From the NCBI RefSeq assembly GCF_018449725.1, contig NZ_JAAVVC010000001.1, positions 124,001-188,000 of the forward strand: 64,000 nucleotides of DNA. The letters are read 5' to 3'. The stretch's first letter is position 1. Every line of letters begins with the position of its first letter. Position numbers and translations under genes: made by a program. This document shows, one piece after another, positions 9,290 through 17,933 of the stretch. The notes below the pieces were generated by a model, which was not told where the DNA came from, did not search any database, and saw only the letters and a list, made by a program, of their open reading frames with translations. The stretch is from Pseudomonas sp. dw_612. Its GTDB lineage: Bacteria > Pseudomonadota > Gammaproteobacteria > Pseudomonadales > Pseudomonadaceae.

Positions 9290-10216
9290 TCAGGCGTCGA
9301 ATTGACGCTGGAATTCAGCGAATGCGGGGCCGTCCGGGTAGGAGGTTTGAGTGCCGAGGCCGGTGACCGAGCAGGCGGAATAGGCCACGGCCTGGGTCAT
9401 GGCGGCACGGATATCGCGGTCGCGGCTCCAGTGCTGGATGAAGCAACCGATAAAGGCATCTCCGGCGCCGGTGGTGTCGCGGGCGGCAACACGCAGGCCG
9501 GGAATCTGGAACTCACCCTCCTCGCCGACGTACAGCGCGCCTTGCTGGCCGAGGGTCACGATCACGTGGCGGATGCCGCTGGCGACCAGGGCTTTCGCGG
9601 CTTTGAGCGCGGATTCGGGCGAATCGACAGTCTGGCCGCTGATCAGCGCCAGTTCGGATTCGTTCGGTACGAGGAAATCCAGTTGCGCCAGGTGTTCGCG
9701 GCTCAGGCCGGCCAAGGCTGGCGCCGGGTTGAGCAGCACCGGGATGTTGTGTTCGCGGCCGAAGGCGATGGCGTGGTAGACGGTCTCCACGTTGATTTCG
9801 AGTTGCAGCACGATCAGGGAACATTCACGCAGGGCTGGCGCGGCGGCATCGATGTCCGCCGGGGCCAGATGCGCGTTGGCACCTTTGACGATGAGGATGC
9901 TGTTGTGGGAGTCGGCCTGAACGAAGATCGGCGCCACGCCGCTGGATACGCCGGGCACACGCTGTACGTAGCGGGTGTCGATGCCGAAACGCTGGAAATT
10001 GGCCAGGGTGTTGTCGGCAAACATGTCATCGCCGACTTTGGTCAGCATCAATACATCCGCCCCGAGCTTGGCCGCGGCCACCGCCTGGTTGGCGCCCTTG
10101 CCGCCGCAACCGAGAGCAAACCCCGGCGCTTCCAGCGTCTCGCCCTGGGCCGGCATGCGGTCGATGTAGGTGATCAGATCCACCATATTGCTGCCGATGA
10201 CTGCGATCTTGCTCAT
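9290..10216 (-). CDS. deoK: Deoxyribokinase/ribokinase, PfkB family
   Basis: A 308-residue PfkB-family sugar kinase. GGKGANQAVAAAKLG near residue 38 is PfkB signature 1, and DTTGAGDAFIGCF near residue 250 carries the catalytic Asp and the anion hole. It opens the deoK-deoP-deoX operon 52 nt downstream of a perfect palindrome. Phosphorylation of 2-deoxyribose at O5 would feed DeoC. Ribokinase activity is the alternative, but no ribose ABC genes are nearby while deoC is. Confidence 0.88.
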   Translation of the reverse strand: MSKIAVIGSNMVDLITYIDRMPAQGETLEAPGFALGCGGKGANQAVAAAKLGADVLMLTKVGDDMFADNTLANFQRFGIDTRYVQRVPGVSSGVAPIFVQADSHNSILIVKGANAHLAPADIDAAAPALRECSLIVLQLEINVETVYHAIAFGREHNIPVLLNPAPALAGLSREHLAQLDFLVPNESELALISGQTVDSPESALKAAKALVASGIRHVIVTLGQQGALYVGEEGEFQIPGLRVAARDTTGAGDAFIGCFIQHWSRDRDIRAAMTQAVAYSACSVTGLGTQTSYPDGPAFAEFQRQFDA

Positions 10217-10267
10217 TGCTATCCCACCTTGTGACGGCTTGCCAGGCTGAGGCCGGCGTTGTTGTTT

Positions 10268-10283
10268 TGTTATTTAAATAACA
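10268..10283. promoter_or_regulatory. Deo operator 2 upstream of deoK
   Basis: TGTTATTTAAATAACA is a perfect 16-bp palindrome and shares its TGTTA..TAACA arms and AT core with the site at 6062-6079. The sites flank the regulated island on both sides. Confidence 0.82.
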
Positions 10284-10390
10284 TTTTGTGTGATTATTCA
10301 ATCTTTTTGTTGGATGAGTGGACAGGCAAAGACGAGCGGCTTTGCGCAAATGGGGGGGCAAACACTTATTGGGTGAACGACGCAGATCCA

Positions 10391-10621
10391 TTGTGGGAGC
10401 GGGCTTGCTCGCGATAGCGGCTGGTCAGGCGACATTGATGCTGACTGTTCCGACGCCTTCGCGGGCAAGCCTCGCGCCTACAGGGGACAGCGGTGGGCAT
10501 TGATTGGGTGAACGATGCAGATCCAGTGTGGGAGCGGGCTTGCTCGCGAATGGGGTGTGTCAGGCGAAATCAATGCTGGATGTGCTGGCCTCTTCGCGAG
10601 CAAGCCCGCTCCCACAGGGGG
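10391..10621. repeat. Two tandem REP pairs with duplicated flank
   Basis: REP inverted pairs lie at 10391-10486 and 10526-10621. Each is preceded by the same ~19-nt sequence (GGTGAACGA-GCAGATCCA), so a ~135-bp unit has been duplicated. The remainder of 10217-10731 holds the deo operator and shows no other gene. Confidence 0.92.
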
Positions 10622-10731
10622 ATCGGGGGTATGCATCACACCGTGCAACACACACGGCTGTCGAAATAATTCCCCTCCCCGCCGCGCATCTGTTAAAACC
10701 CGTGCTTTCCCCTGTTCGACTGGACCGCTGC

Positions 10732-11682
10732 ATGTTTTCTACCCTCATGAGCCGCTTGGGCCGGCGCTGGTTGCCGTTGTTGTGCATGGCGCTGTTGATC
10801 GTCGGTCTGCCGGTGGGTTGTGGGGTGCTCAAGTACAAAGAGCGCGAATTGCTGTTTCGCATCGAGCCGGGCACGGCGGGCTGGTATCACGGCTTGCCGC
10901 AGGACGTTCAGGAGTTCGACATCAAGCCCGCCAGTTTCAAGGGCGGTCAAAACCTGCATGCCTGGTGGTGGCCGGCCGCGCGCCGCGATGCGCCGTCGAT
11001 TCTTTACCTGCATGGCGTGCGCTGGAACCTTACCGGCCAGGCATTCCGCATCGAGCAATTGCGCGCCATGGGCTATTCGGTGCTGGCCATCGACTATCGC
11101 GGGTTTGGCCAGAGCAAGGGTGATCTGCCGTCGGAAGCCAGTGTCTATGAAGACGCCCGCGTCGCCTGGGATCGTTTCAAGCAGATGCAACCGGACGCCA
11201 ATAAACGCCTGATCTACGGCCATTCCCTGGGCGGCGCGGTGGCCATCGATCTCGCGGCAGATCTGGCGACAGAGGCGAAAAAAGACCACGTTGCGGTGCC
11301 GGTGCGCGGGCTGGTGATCGAGTCCACCTTCACCACGCTGGGGGATGCTGTCGCGCAAGTGGCCGACAGCAACCTGCCGGTGAAATCCCTGCCGGTGCGC
11401 TGGCTGCTGTCGCAGAAATTCGATTCCATCGACAAGATCACCGAGATCGACATGCCGTTGCTGGTGGTCCACGGTCTGGCAGATGCGTTCATGCCGTCGC
11501 GCTTCAGCCAACAATTGTTCAATGCCGCCAACGAACCCAAGCGCCTGTTGCTGATTCCCGGTGGCACCCATAACAACAGCATGAGCCTGGGCGGCAGTCA
11601 GTATCGCCAAGCCATCGAAAACCTGATGAAAGCCAAGCCGGCCCAGGTTGCAGCGGTGAATCGCAGTTCGCCAGAGACCTAA
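10732..11682 (+). CDS. Alpha/beta hydrolase, probably membrane-anchored
   Basis: A 316-residue serine hydrolase. The nucleophile elbow is GHSLGG (Ser near 164); Asp is probably in VHGLADAFMPSRF and His in GGTHNNS. A hydrophobic N-terminus (WLPLLCMALLIVGLPVGCGV) suggests a signal anchor or lipoprotein-like export, so it may act in the periplasm. Open frame continues upstream through the REP region to 10504, but coding only makes sense from the ATG at 10732 (or 10747). The substrate is unknown. Confidence 0.84.
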   Translation: MFSTLMSRLGRRWLPLLCMALLIVGLPVGCGVLKYKERELLFRIEPGTAGWYHGLPQDVQEFDIKPASFKGGQNLHAWWWPAARRDAPSILYLHGVRWNLTGQAFRIEQLRAMGYSVLAIDYRGFGQSKGDLPSEASVYEDARVAWDRFKQMQPDANKRLIYGHSLGGAVAIDLAADLATEAKKDHVAVPVRGLVIESTFTTLGDAVAQVADSNLPVKSLPVRWLLSQKFDSIDKITEIDMPLLVVHGLADAFMPSRFSQQLFNAANEPKRLLLIPGGTHNNSMSLGGSQYRQAIENLMKAKPAQVAAVNRSSPET

Positions 11683-11685
11683 GGC

Positions 11686-13497
11686 CTAGCGATAACCCCG
11701 GGCCTGCAAATCGAATAACTGCGCATAACGCCCGCCCGCAGACACCAGACTGTCGTGATCGCCGCGCTCCAGAATCGTCCCCTGATCCAGCACGATGATG
11801 TGGTCGGCGTTGCGCACACTGGAAAAGCGGTGGGAGATCAGCAAGGTCATGCGGCCCTGGGTGTGCTCGCTGAAATGCTCGAACACCGCCGCTTCCGCCG
11901 CCGGGTCGAGGGCTGATGTCGGCTCGTCGAGAATCAGGATGTCGGCATCGCGGCGCATGTAGGCGCGGGACAAGGCGATCTTCTGCCATTGCCCGCCGGA
12001 CAATTCCTGGCCCCCGGCAAACCAGCGCCCCAGTTGCGTGGCATAACCGCGATCCAGCCCTTCGATAAACGGCGCGGCCATGCCTTCGGCGGCGGCAGCT
12101 TTCCAGCGCTGTTCATCGTCGAAAGCCAGGGTGTCGCCGACGCCGATGTTCTCGCCGACGGAGAATTGATAGCGAATGTAATCCTGGAAAATCACGCCGA
12201 TGCGCCGTCGCAACGCGTCTTCCTCCCAAGTATTCAGATCGCTGCCGTCCAGCAGAATCCGGCCCTGATCGGGGCGATAGAGCCGGGTCAGCAATTTGAT
12301 CAGCGTGGTTTTTCCGGAACCGTTCTCCCCCACCAACGCCACGCTACGACCGGGCACCAAGTGCAGGTCGATGCCTTCCAGCGCCGCACGAGTGGACCCC
12401 GGATAACGAAACCCGACATTCTCGAAACGCAGCCCATCACCGGGCAGTGCACCCACGGTCAGGCTGCCGTTATCGCTCACCACCGGTTCGGCGAGGTATT
12501 CGTAGAGCGCCGACAGGTACAGACCGTCTTCGTAAAGTCCGCTGATTGCACTGAGGCTGCTGCTGACGGCGGTTTGTCCCTGTTTGAACAACACCAGATA
12601 CATGGTCATCTGCCCGAGGCTGATCTGACCGTGCACGGCGTCCACCACCACCCACGCATACGCCAGGTAAAACGCCGTGGTGCCCAGCAAACCGAGGACA
12701 AAACCCCAGCCATCCCGGCGCAGGGTCAGACGCCGGTCTTCGGCGTAGAGCCGGGCAAACGTCTCGCGATAGCGCTTCAACAGCAACGGCGCAAAGCCGA
12801 ACAGCTTGACCTCCTTGATGTAGCCCTCGTGGGACAACAGCGTCTCAATGTAACTCTGCTGCCGACTCTCCGGCGCCCGGCGAGTGAACAGCCGAAACGC
12901 ATCCCCGGAAAAATGCGCCTCGGCAAAAAACACCGGCAACGCACCGACCACCAACAACACCAACGCCCACGGGGAAAAATGCACCAGTAGCACGCCAAAA
13001 CTGATCAGCACAATCAGGTTCTGGATCAACCCCAACGACTTCATCACCAACGCCAACGGCCGGGTCGACGCCTCGCGCCGCACCCGCACCAACTTGTCGT
13101 AGAACTCCGAGTTCTCGAACTGCACCAGCGACAACGTCTGGGCCTTCTCCAGAATCATCGTGTTGACCTTCTGCCCCAACTGCACCCGCAACAACGACTG
13201 CTGCACCGACAACGCCCGTTGCGTCCCGGACAGCAAAGCAAGCACACCCGCCTCGAACAACACATAACGCACCACCGGCCACAACGGCGCACTGCCCTGC
13301 TGCGTGTGTAACTGCATGGCAGTGACCACCGCGTCGACGATGCGTTGCCCGATCCACGCGGCCAGTGCCGGGAGAACACCGGCGATCAGGGTTGCCAGCA
13401 CCAGGCCCAGGAACAACCCGCGTGAAGTGCCCCAGACCAGCAGCAAGGCGCGTCTTGCCTGGTCGAGTAGCGAGGCGAAGCGAGTGAGGGTTGGCAT
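11686..13497 (-). CDS. ABC exporter, fused permease and ATP-binding subunit
   Basis: A 603-residue half-transporter: six membrane helices in the first ~330 residues, then a nucleotide-binding domain with Walker A GENGSGKTTLIKLL near residue 390, signature LSGGQWQKIALSRAY and Walker B ILILDEPTSALD. It should act as a homodimer exporting a lipid, peptide or drug. It converges on the hydrolase gene with a 3-nt gap. No partner half-transporter is adjacent. Confidence 0.9.
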   Translation of the reverse strand: MPTLTRFASLLDQARRALLLVWGTSRGLFLGLVLATLIAGVLPALAAWIGQRIVDAVVTAMQLHTQQGSAPLWPVVRYVLFEAGVLALLSGTQRALSVQQSLLRVQLGQKVNTMILEKAQTLSLVQFENSEFYDKLVRVRREASTRPLALVMKSLGLIQNLIVLISFGVLLVHFSPWALVLLVVGALPVFFAEAHFSGDAFRLFTRRAPESRQQSYIETLLSHEGYIKEVKLFGFAPLLLKRYRETFARLYAEDRRLTLRRDGWGFVLGLLGTTAFYLAYAWVVVDAVHGQISLGQMTMYLVLFKQGQTAVSSSLSAISGLYEDGLYLSALYEYLAEPVVSDNGSLTVGALPGDGLRFENVGFRYPGSTRAALEGIDLHLVPGRSVALVGENGSGKTTLIKLLTRLYRPDQGRILLDGSDLNTWEEDALRRRIGVIFQDYIRYQFSVGENIGVGDTLAFDDEQRWKAAAAEGMAAPFIEGLDRGYATQLGRWFAGGQELSGGQWQKIALSRAYMRRDADILILDEPTSALDPAAEAAVFEHFSEHTQGRMTLLISHRFSSVRNADHIIVLDQGTILERGDHDSLVSAGGRYAQLFDLQARGYR

Positions 13498-13604
13498 GGG
13501 GCGATGGGCTCGGCAAGCGGCGGGTAATGATCAAGACAATGCGCCATGGTACTTCAGCCTGGCCATGAGAAAAGGTACGAAAGAACTGTAACGTTTGTTC
13601 CCTT

Positions 13605-13620
13605 GACGCGTGCACGCGTC
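13605..13620. promoter_or_regulatory. Perfect 16-bp palindrome upstream of the two-gene module
   Basis: GACGCGTGCACGCGTC is a perfect palindrome 48 nt before the TTG start at 13669. Its position fits an operator or autoregulatory site of the module. No function is proven. Confidence 0.5.
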
Positions 13621-13668
13621 CGGATGAGGATCGACCGCCAATCAAACCGCGACGCAAGGAGGCCGGGA

Positions 13669-14247
13669 TTGATACCCGAGTGGAATCCAGAGGGGCTTAT
13701 CCCTCCAATCAATGAGCACAATCCAGCGGGGATGGACAGATCTCCCTACGAGGTTGATCTAGTAGCATTCGTGGAGCGCTTCGCGAGCAACCTGGACCGA
13801 TGTGCTATTTTGGAAGGCTATCTTTCACACCGTTCTGAGCTTCATAGAATGGGTATGGCTGAGGGTTTTCAATGGCTGGACGGCAGCTTCACAGAGAACA
13901 TCGAACTCTCTGATCAACGATCGCCCAGAGACATAGATGTCGTTACCTTCACTTTTGAGGGAGACGAGTTCTACGATGGCTTGCAGCCTGATCAACTAAG
14001 ATTGTTGGGAGCGACTCGGGAGGATCAGTCCTTCATAAAAAATCAGTTCAAAGTTGATTTTTATGTTCAATCCCTCAGTGATGCGCCAGAGCGCCTGGTA
14101 GAAATGACATCGTACTGGTACAGCATGTGGTCCCATCGAAGAACCAAGCAGTGGAAAGGGTTCCTGCGGGTTGACCTTGCCCCTCGGCAGGATCAAGCAG
14201 CAATCGCCATGCTGAAGGCTCGCAAACAGGAGCTCACTCATGAATAG
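13669..14247 (+). CDS. DUF6932-like, nucleotidyltransferase-fold protein
   Basis: A 192-residue protein that I recognise as DUF6932-like from IPEWNPEGLIPPI and the block GFQWLDGSF followed by PRDIDVVTFTF. The G-S...D-x-D arrangement resembles the nucleotidyltransferase active site. I place the start at the TTG at 13669: AAGGAGG precedes it by 6 nt and the product then begins at the conserved IPEWNP. An upstream in-frame extension to 13546 lacks such support. Base composition is clearly more AT-rich than in the neighbours. It overlaps the next gene by 8 nt (ATGAATAG). Confidence 0.78.
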   Translation: MIPEWNPEGLIPPINEHNPAGMDRSPYEVDLVAFVERFASNLDRCAILEGYLSHRSELHRMGMAEGFQWLDGSFTENIELSDQRSPRDIDVVTFTFEGDEFYDGLQPDQLRLLGATREDQSFIKNQFKVDFYVQSLSDAPERLVEMTSYWYSMWSHRRTKQWKGFLRVDLAPRQDQAAIAMLKARKQELTHE

Positions 14248-15145
14248 AAATGAATATCTGCATAAATCAGCAGAACTTCTTTTCCTCGAGAAGCAGCTGG
14301 AAAAACCTGGACTCAGCAAGCTTTCCGCGATGTCCATCCGTTCTCGAATAGCTGAAGCAAAATCGTTTCTCGAAGCGAATAGCCAAGACACTTATCAGCC
14401 GGCCAAGGTCATCCTTACTTATCGTGGTGCACCTGTTTGGGGAACGCACGGAGTTCTAGCCGAATTTGGCGCTGCCGCTACCCAGGCGTTCAGCGAGGCC
14501 ATTGCCACAATTGCCGCTTCAATCTCCGGCACGCTTGCTGACAAAGGACCTATTCCAAACCGGTCGAGTAATCAATTGCTTATCACGGGGACCGCTTTGG
14601 GCTCTTTTGGGTTCGAACTGGAGGAAGTTCCCGCGCAAACGCAACTTGAGATTGAGGGCACAACCTCAGTGTCACTGGCAATCGATCTGATGGCGGAACT
14701 GCTGGAAGCAACGACTAAAAGTGACGAAGAACTATCCGAGCCTGTTTCACGGCTTGCCGGTAGAGCGATATCCAGCGTTTCTGACTTTTTGGGAAAGCTA
14801 TCCAGCTACGACGCCTCTTGCTCGCTAACCACCCGCACCAGACAATTTCAGTTCACCGATAGCGAGCAGGTTCGACGCAGCAAGGCCCGACTGAACCTGG
14901 ATAATATTCGGGAATCGGTCGAGACCTTCACAGGTGAATTTATTGGAGCACTACCAGACAAGCGTTCATTCGAATTTAAAACCACCGATGGATTGGTGAT
15001 TTATGGAGGGATTGCGAGAGAGCTCCCTAATCCAAATGCCGTGAACCTACACCTCTATAAAACCTATGATGTCACATTGAGCGCCAAGCGAATCGGCTCC
15101 AGCAAACCTCGCTATATTCTGCAGCAGTTTCCTTGGACTGATTAA
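14240..15145 (+). CDS. Uncharacterised partner protein of the DUF6932-like gene
   Basis: A 301-residue protein I do not recognise. A helical, charged N-terminus (residues ~1-45, LEKQLEKPGLSKLSAMSIRS) is followed by a mixed region with TYRGAPVWGTHGVLAEFGAA and a beta-rich C-terminus. I see no signal peptide or membrane helix. It is translationally coupled to the upstream gene and closed by its own terminator, so the two form a self-contained, AT-richer cassette. That layout recalls toxin-antitoxin or defence pairs, but this is inference. Confidence 0.72.
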   Translation: MNRNEYLHKSAELLFLEKQLEKPGLSKLSAMSIRSRIAEAKSFLEANSQDTYQPAKVILTYRGAPVWGTHGVLAEFGAAATQAFSEAIATIAASISGTLADKGPIPNRSSNQLLITGTALGSFGFELEEVPAQTQLEIEGTTSVSLAIDLMAELLEATTKSDEELSEPVSRLAGRAISSVSDFLGKLSSYDASCSLTTRTRQFQFTDSEQVRRSKARLNLDNIRESVETFTGEFIGALPDKRSFEFKTTDGLVIYGGIARELPNPNAVNLHLYKTYDVTLSAKRIGSSKPRYILQQFPWTD

Positions 15146-15165
15146 TTCGGTAATCCGTATACAAG

Positions 15166-15201
15166 CAGCCCACCCGGTCATATGAAAGAGTGGGCTGTTT
15201 C
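15166..15201 (+). terminator. Intrinsic terminator of the two-gene module
   Basis: CAGCCCAC (15166-15173) pairs with GTGGGCTG (15190-15197), followed by TTTC. It lies 21 nt after the module's last stop codon. Confidence 0.7.
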
Positions 15202-15242
15202 TCGAAGTCGCAGATAAAACCTCATCCGCGCAAGTTTTAGAA

Positions 15243-16277
15243 TTAGGCAAAATCAGGCCCATTCACCGCCCTTTCCTGAAACCGCGCCCGATACCGCCCC
15301 GGACTCTCCCCCGTCCACTTCTTGAATGCCCGGTGAAACGCGCTCGGTTCCTGAAAGCCCAACTGCTCGGCAATGTCGCCCACACTGGCCTTGCCATGGC
15401 GCAACTGCTCAAACGCCACCCCACGGCGCACTTCGTCCTTGATCTCCTGATACGAACAGCCTTCACGCTCCAGTTTGCGGCGGAAGGTGCTGGGGCTCAG
15501 GTGTTGTTCGAGGGCGAAAGCCTGCAAGGTGGGCCATTGGCTGTAATGGCTGTTGCGCAGGCGTTGATGAACCTGGGACGCGAGGCCGTGTTGGTTGCGG
15601 AAGCGGATCACCAGCCATTGGGGCGCCGTGCGTAAAAACACTTTTAACGATGCCAGGTCCTGCACGACCGGCAGGCGCAGGTAGTGGCTGGCGAATTCGA
15701 TTTCGGTGCGTTCGGTGCCGAAGGTCAGGTTGGGGCCCCAGAGCAGGCGGTCGTCGCTGAGGGAGACGCGCCCATGGCGGAAATCCGCGCGGTCGATGGG
15801 GATGCGCCGCCCGCCGAGCCAACACAGCAGGCTGATCATCAACACCAGGAAGGTTTCTTCGCCCAGGCGGCTGACGTCGTTGTCGGTCGAGCGGGTTTGC
15901 AGGCTGATCACCGCGCGTTTGCCGCGCACGGTCAGCGTGCCGCGAAAGTCGCTGAGGAACAGGGCGAAATTGGCCAGGCATTGGCGCATGGCTTTGTGCA
16001 GGTCGGGTTCCTGAATCAGCGCTCGGCAAATCAGGGCAAAACTGCCCGGTGGCATGCCGTGGCGGTCGAGGCCGAAAAATTCGTCGTTGAGCTCGCGAAT
16101 CTGCAGCAGCCATAAGGCGGCAAACGCGCTGGCCGGCACCCGGGCCGTGGGCTGGTCGAGCAACGCCGGGTCGATATTGGCCTGTTCCAGCACGGTCGTC
16201 AGGCGTTGGGGGTTGCCCTCCAGCCGATGGATCATCGCCCGCACAAAGTAGGCCGCCACTGAATCCTTTTCCCGCAT
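15243..16277 (-). CDS. AraC family regulator (OruR/ArgR-like architecture)
   Basis: About 344 residues with an Arabinose_bd-like N-terminal domain and a C-terminal AraC double HTH (ASVGDIAEQLGFQEPSAFHR, KKWTGESPGRYR). I chose the ATG at 16277 (MREKDSVAAYFVRAM); an in-frame start at 16343 would add 22 residues of unconvincing sequence. It is divergent from the 3-hydroxyacyl-CoA dehydrogenase gene and is the obvious candidate to control it. Confidence 0.85.
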   Translation of the reverse strand: MREKDSVAAYFVRAMIHRLEGNPQRLTTVLEQANIDPALLDQPTARVPASAFAALWLLQIRELNDEFFGLDRHGMPPGSFALICRALIQEPDLHKAMRQCLANFALFLSDFRGTLTVRGKRAVISLQTRSTDNDVSRLGEETFLVLMISLLCWLGGRRIPIDRADFRHGRVSLSDDRLLWGPNLTFGTERTEIEFASHYLRLPVVQDLASLKVFLRTAPQWLVIRFRNQHGLASQVHQRLRNSHYSQWPTLQAFALEQHLSPSTFRRKLEREGCSYQEIKDEVRRGVAFEQLRHGKASVGDIAEQLGFQEPSAFHRAFKKWTGESPGRYRARFQERAVNGPDFA

Positions 16278-16442
16278 GTGAACGTTTTTCTCCCCATCGC
16301 CCGACTGGCAAAAAACACCAGTGCCGTTGAACAGTTGCGGCATAGGACAACCGCCCTGCCGGTTCTAGACTCGCGCCATAGTACGCCTTCGGCCGTTATG
16401 GCGGCCAAGGTATCGAACGGTTTGATCGCAAGGATTTCCAGG

Positions 16443-17294
16443 ATGAATCTGCAACACATTGGCGTGATTGGCGCGGGCACCATGGGCAACGGGATTGCGC
16501 AGGTCTGTGCCGTGGCCGGCTTCGACGTGACCTTGATCGATATCAGCGAGAGCGCCCTGCAAAAGGCTGTTGCGACCGTGGGCAAAAACCTCGACCGGCA
16601 AGTTGCCAAAGAGACGCTCAGCGAAGATCAGAAACTCGCCGCCCTCGCCCGGATCCGCACCAGCACCGACTACAGCAGCCTGCACAGCGTGCAACTGGTG
16701 ATCGAAGCCGCCACCGAGAACCTCGACCTGAAACTGCGGTTGCTGCAACAGATTGCCGCGCAGGTCGGCGCCGACTGTGTGATTGCGTCCAACACCTCAT
16801 CGCTGTCGATTACCCAACTTGCGGCCAGCGTCAGCCAGCCCGAGCGCTTTATCGGTCTGCACTTCTTCAACCCGGTGCCGGTGATGGGGCTGATCGAGGT
16901 GATTCGTGGCCTGCAAACCAGCGACGCGACGCATAAGCTGGCGCTGGACATGGCCACCACGTTGGGCAAAACCGCGATCACCGCCGGCAACCGTCCGGGT
17001 TTTGTGGTGAACCGGATTCTGGTGCCGATGATCAACGAAGCGATCCTGGTACTCCAGGAAGGCCTGGCCACTGCCGACGACATCGACGCTGGCATGCGCC
17101 TGGGTTGCAATCAGCCGATCGGTCCGTTGGCCCTGGCTGACTTGATTGGCCTGGACACGGTGCTGGCGATTCTCGAAGCGTTCTACGACGGCTTCAACGA
17201 CAGCAAATACCGTCCGGCGCCGCTGCTCAAGGAGATGGTCGCCGCTGGCTACCTGGGACGTAAAACGGGGCGTGGCTTCCATGCCTATGCCTGA
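16443..17294 (+). CDS. 3-hydroxybutyryl-CoA dehydrogenase
   Basis: 283 residues, the usual length. NAD-binding GAGTMGNGIAQVCAVAGFDV is at the N-terminus; the catalytic His lies in GLHFFNPVPVM and is followed by the family motif RPGFVVNRI. It oxidises (S)-3-hydroxyacyl-CoA in short-chain fatty-acid or aromatic catabolism. The frame is open back to 16278, but only the ATG at 16443 (AGG upstream) yields a proper N-terminus. It overlaps the TetR gene, so both are co-translated. Confidence 0.93.
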   Translation: MNLQHIGVIGAGTMGNGIAQVCAVAGFDVTLIDISESALQKAVATVGKNLDRQVAKETLSEDQKLAALARIRTSTDYSSLHSVQLVIEAATENLDLKLRLLQQIAAQVGADCVIASNTSSLSITQLAASVSQPERFIGLHFFNPVPVMGLIEVIRGLQTSDATHKLALDMATTLGKTAITAGNRPGFVVNRILVPMINEAILVLQEGLATADDIDAGMRLGCNQPIGPLALADLIGLDTVLAILEAFYDGFNDSKYRPAPLLKEMVAAGYLGRKTGRGFHAYA

Positions 17295-17877
17295 GCGTTG
17301 TTCGCGTTTCGCCGAGTACCGGGACAAAGTGCTGGAGTTGTTCGCCAGCAAGGGTTTCGGCCAGGTCGGCATGCGCGAACTCGCCACCTGCCTGGGGCTC
17401 GCCCCGGGCTCGCTGTATCACCATTACCCGAGCAAGCAGCACTTGCTGGCGGACTTGATTGAAGAGTTTTACGAAGAACTGCTGGCGACGCTTGGGCGCA
17501 TCGAGAAAAAGGCCAAGCGCGATATGCTGCCGAGGCTGATTCAGGCGCACCTGAATCTGCATCGGGAAATGCCCTGGCATTTTCGTCTGGCGGAGCGGGA
17601 CAGCGGGTGCCTGAATGACGATCAGCAGGCGCGGGTCCGTCAGTTGCGTGAACAATACGAACACCGGTTGATGCACATGCTGGGGCCCAAGTCCCGGCTC
17701 GGTGAACAGGGCCAGTTGGCCGTCGGCCACGCAATCGCCAATTTGCTCAACAGCGCGCCCGGTTGGCTGACGCAACATGCGTTGGTCGACGCCGAACGCG
17801 ATGAATTGCTGGAAAACCTGGTGAGCGGCGCCGTCGAGCGCCTGCTACGCCCGTCGGCCCCTCGAGCAGTTGCCTGA
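17281..17877 (+). CDS. TetR family transcriptional regulator
   Basis: A 198-residue TetR-type repressor. The HTH is KVLELFASKGFGQVGMRELA with LAPGSLYHHYPSKQHLLADL. The start at 17281 (or 17287) overlaps the 3' end of the dehydrogenase gene, so the two form an operon. It probably responds to an acyl-CoA, since its partner is an acyl-CoA enzyme. Confidence 0.88.
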   Translation: MPMPERCSRFAEYRDKVLELFASKGFGQVGMRELATCLGLAPGSLYHHYPSKQHLLADLIEEFYEELLATLGRIEKKAKRDMLPRLIQAHLNLHREMPWHFRLAERDSGCLNDDQQARVRQLREQYEHRLMHMLGPKSRLGEQGQLAVGHAIANLLNSAPGWLTQHALVDAERDELLENLVSGAVERLLRPSAPRAVA

Positions 17878-17933
17878 GGCAGGGACCTTCACGGCATAAT
17901 GGCGCCCCCCTCAAAACACCAAAAGGATTTCGT

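Noticed and set aside
7960..9366. A 468-residue plus-strand frame opposite deoP
   Set aside because: Composition (Gln/His/Arg-rich) and lack of any motif mark it as a shadow of the transporter gene.
10504..10731. N-terminal extension of the alpha/beta hydrolase
   Set aside because: It is translated REP sequence; the native signal-like N-terminus begins at 10732.
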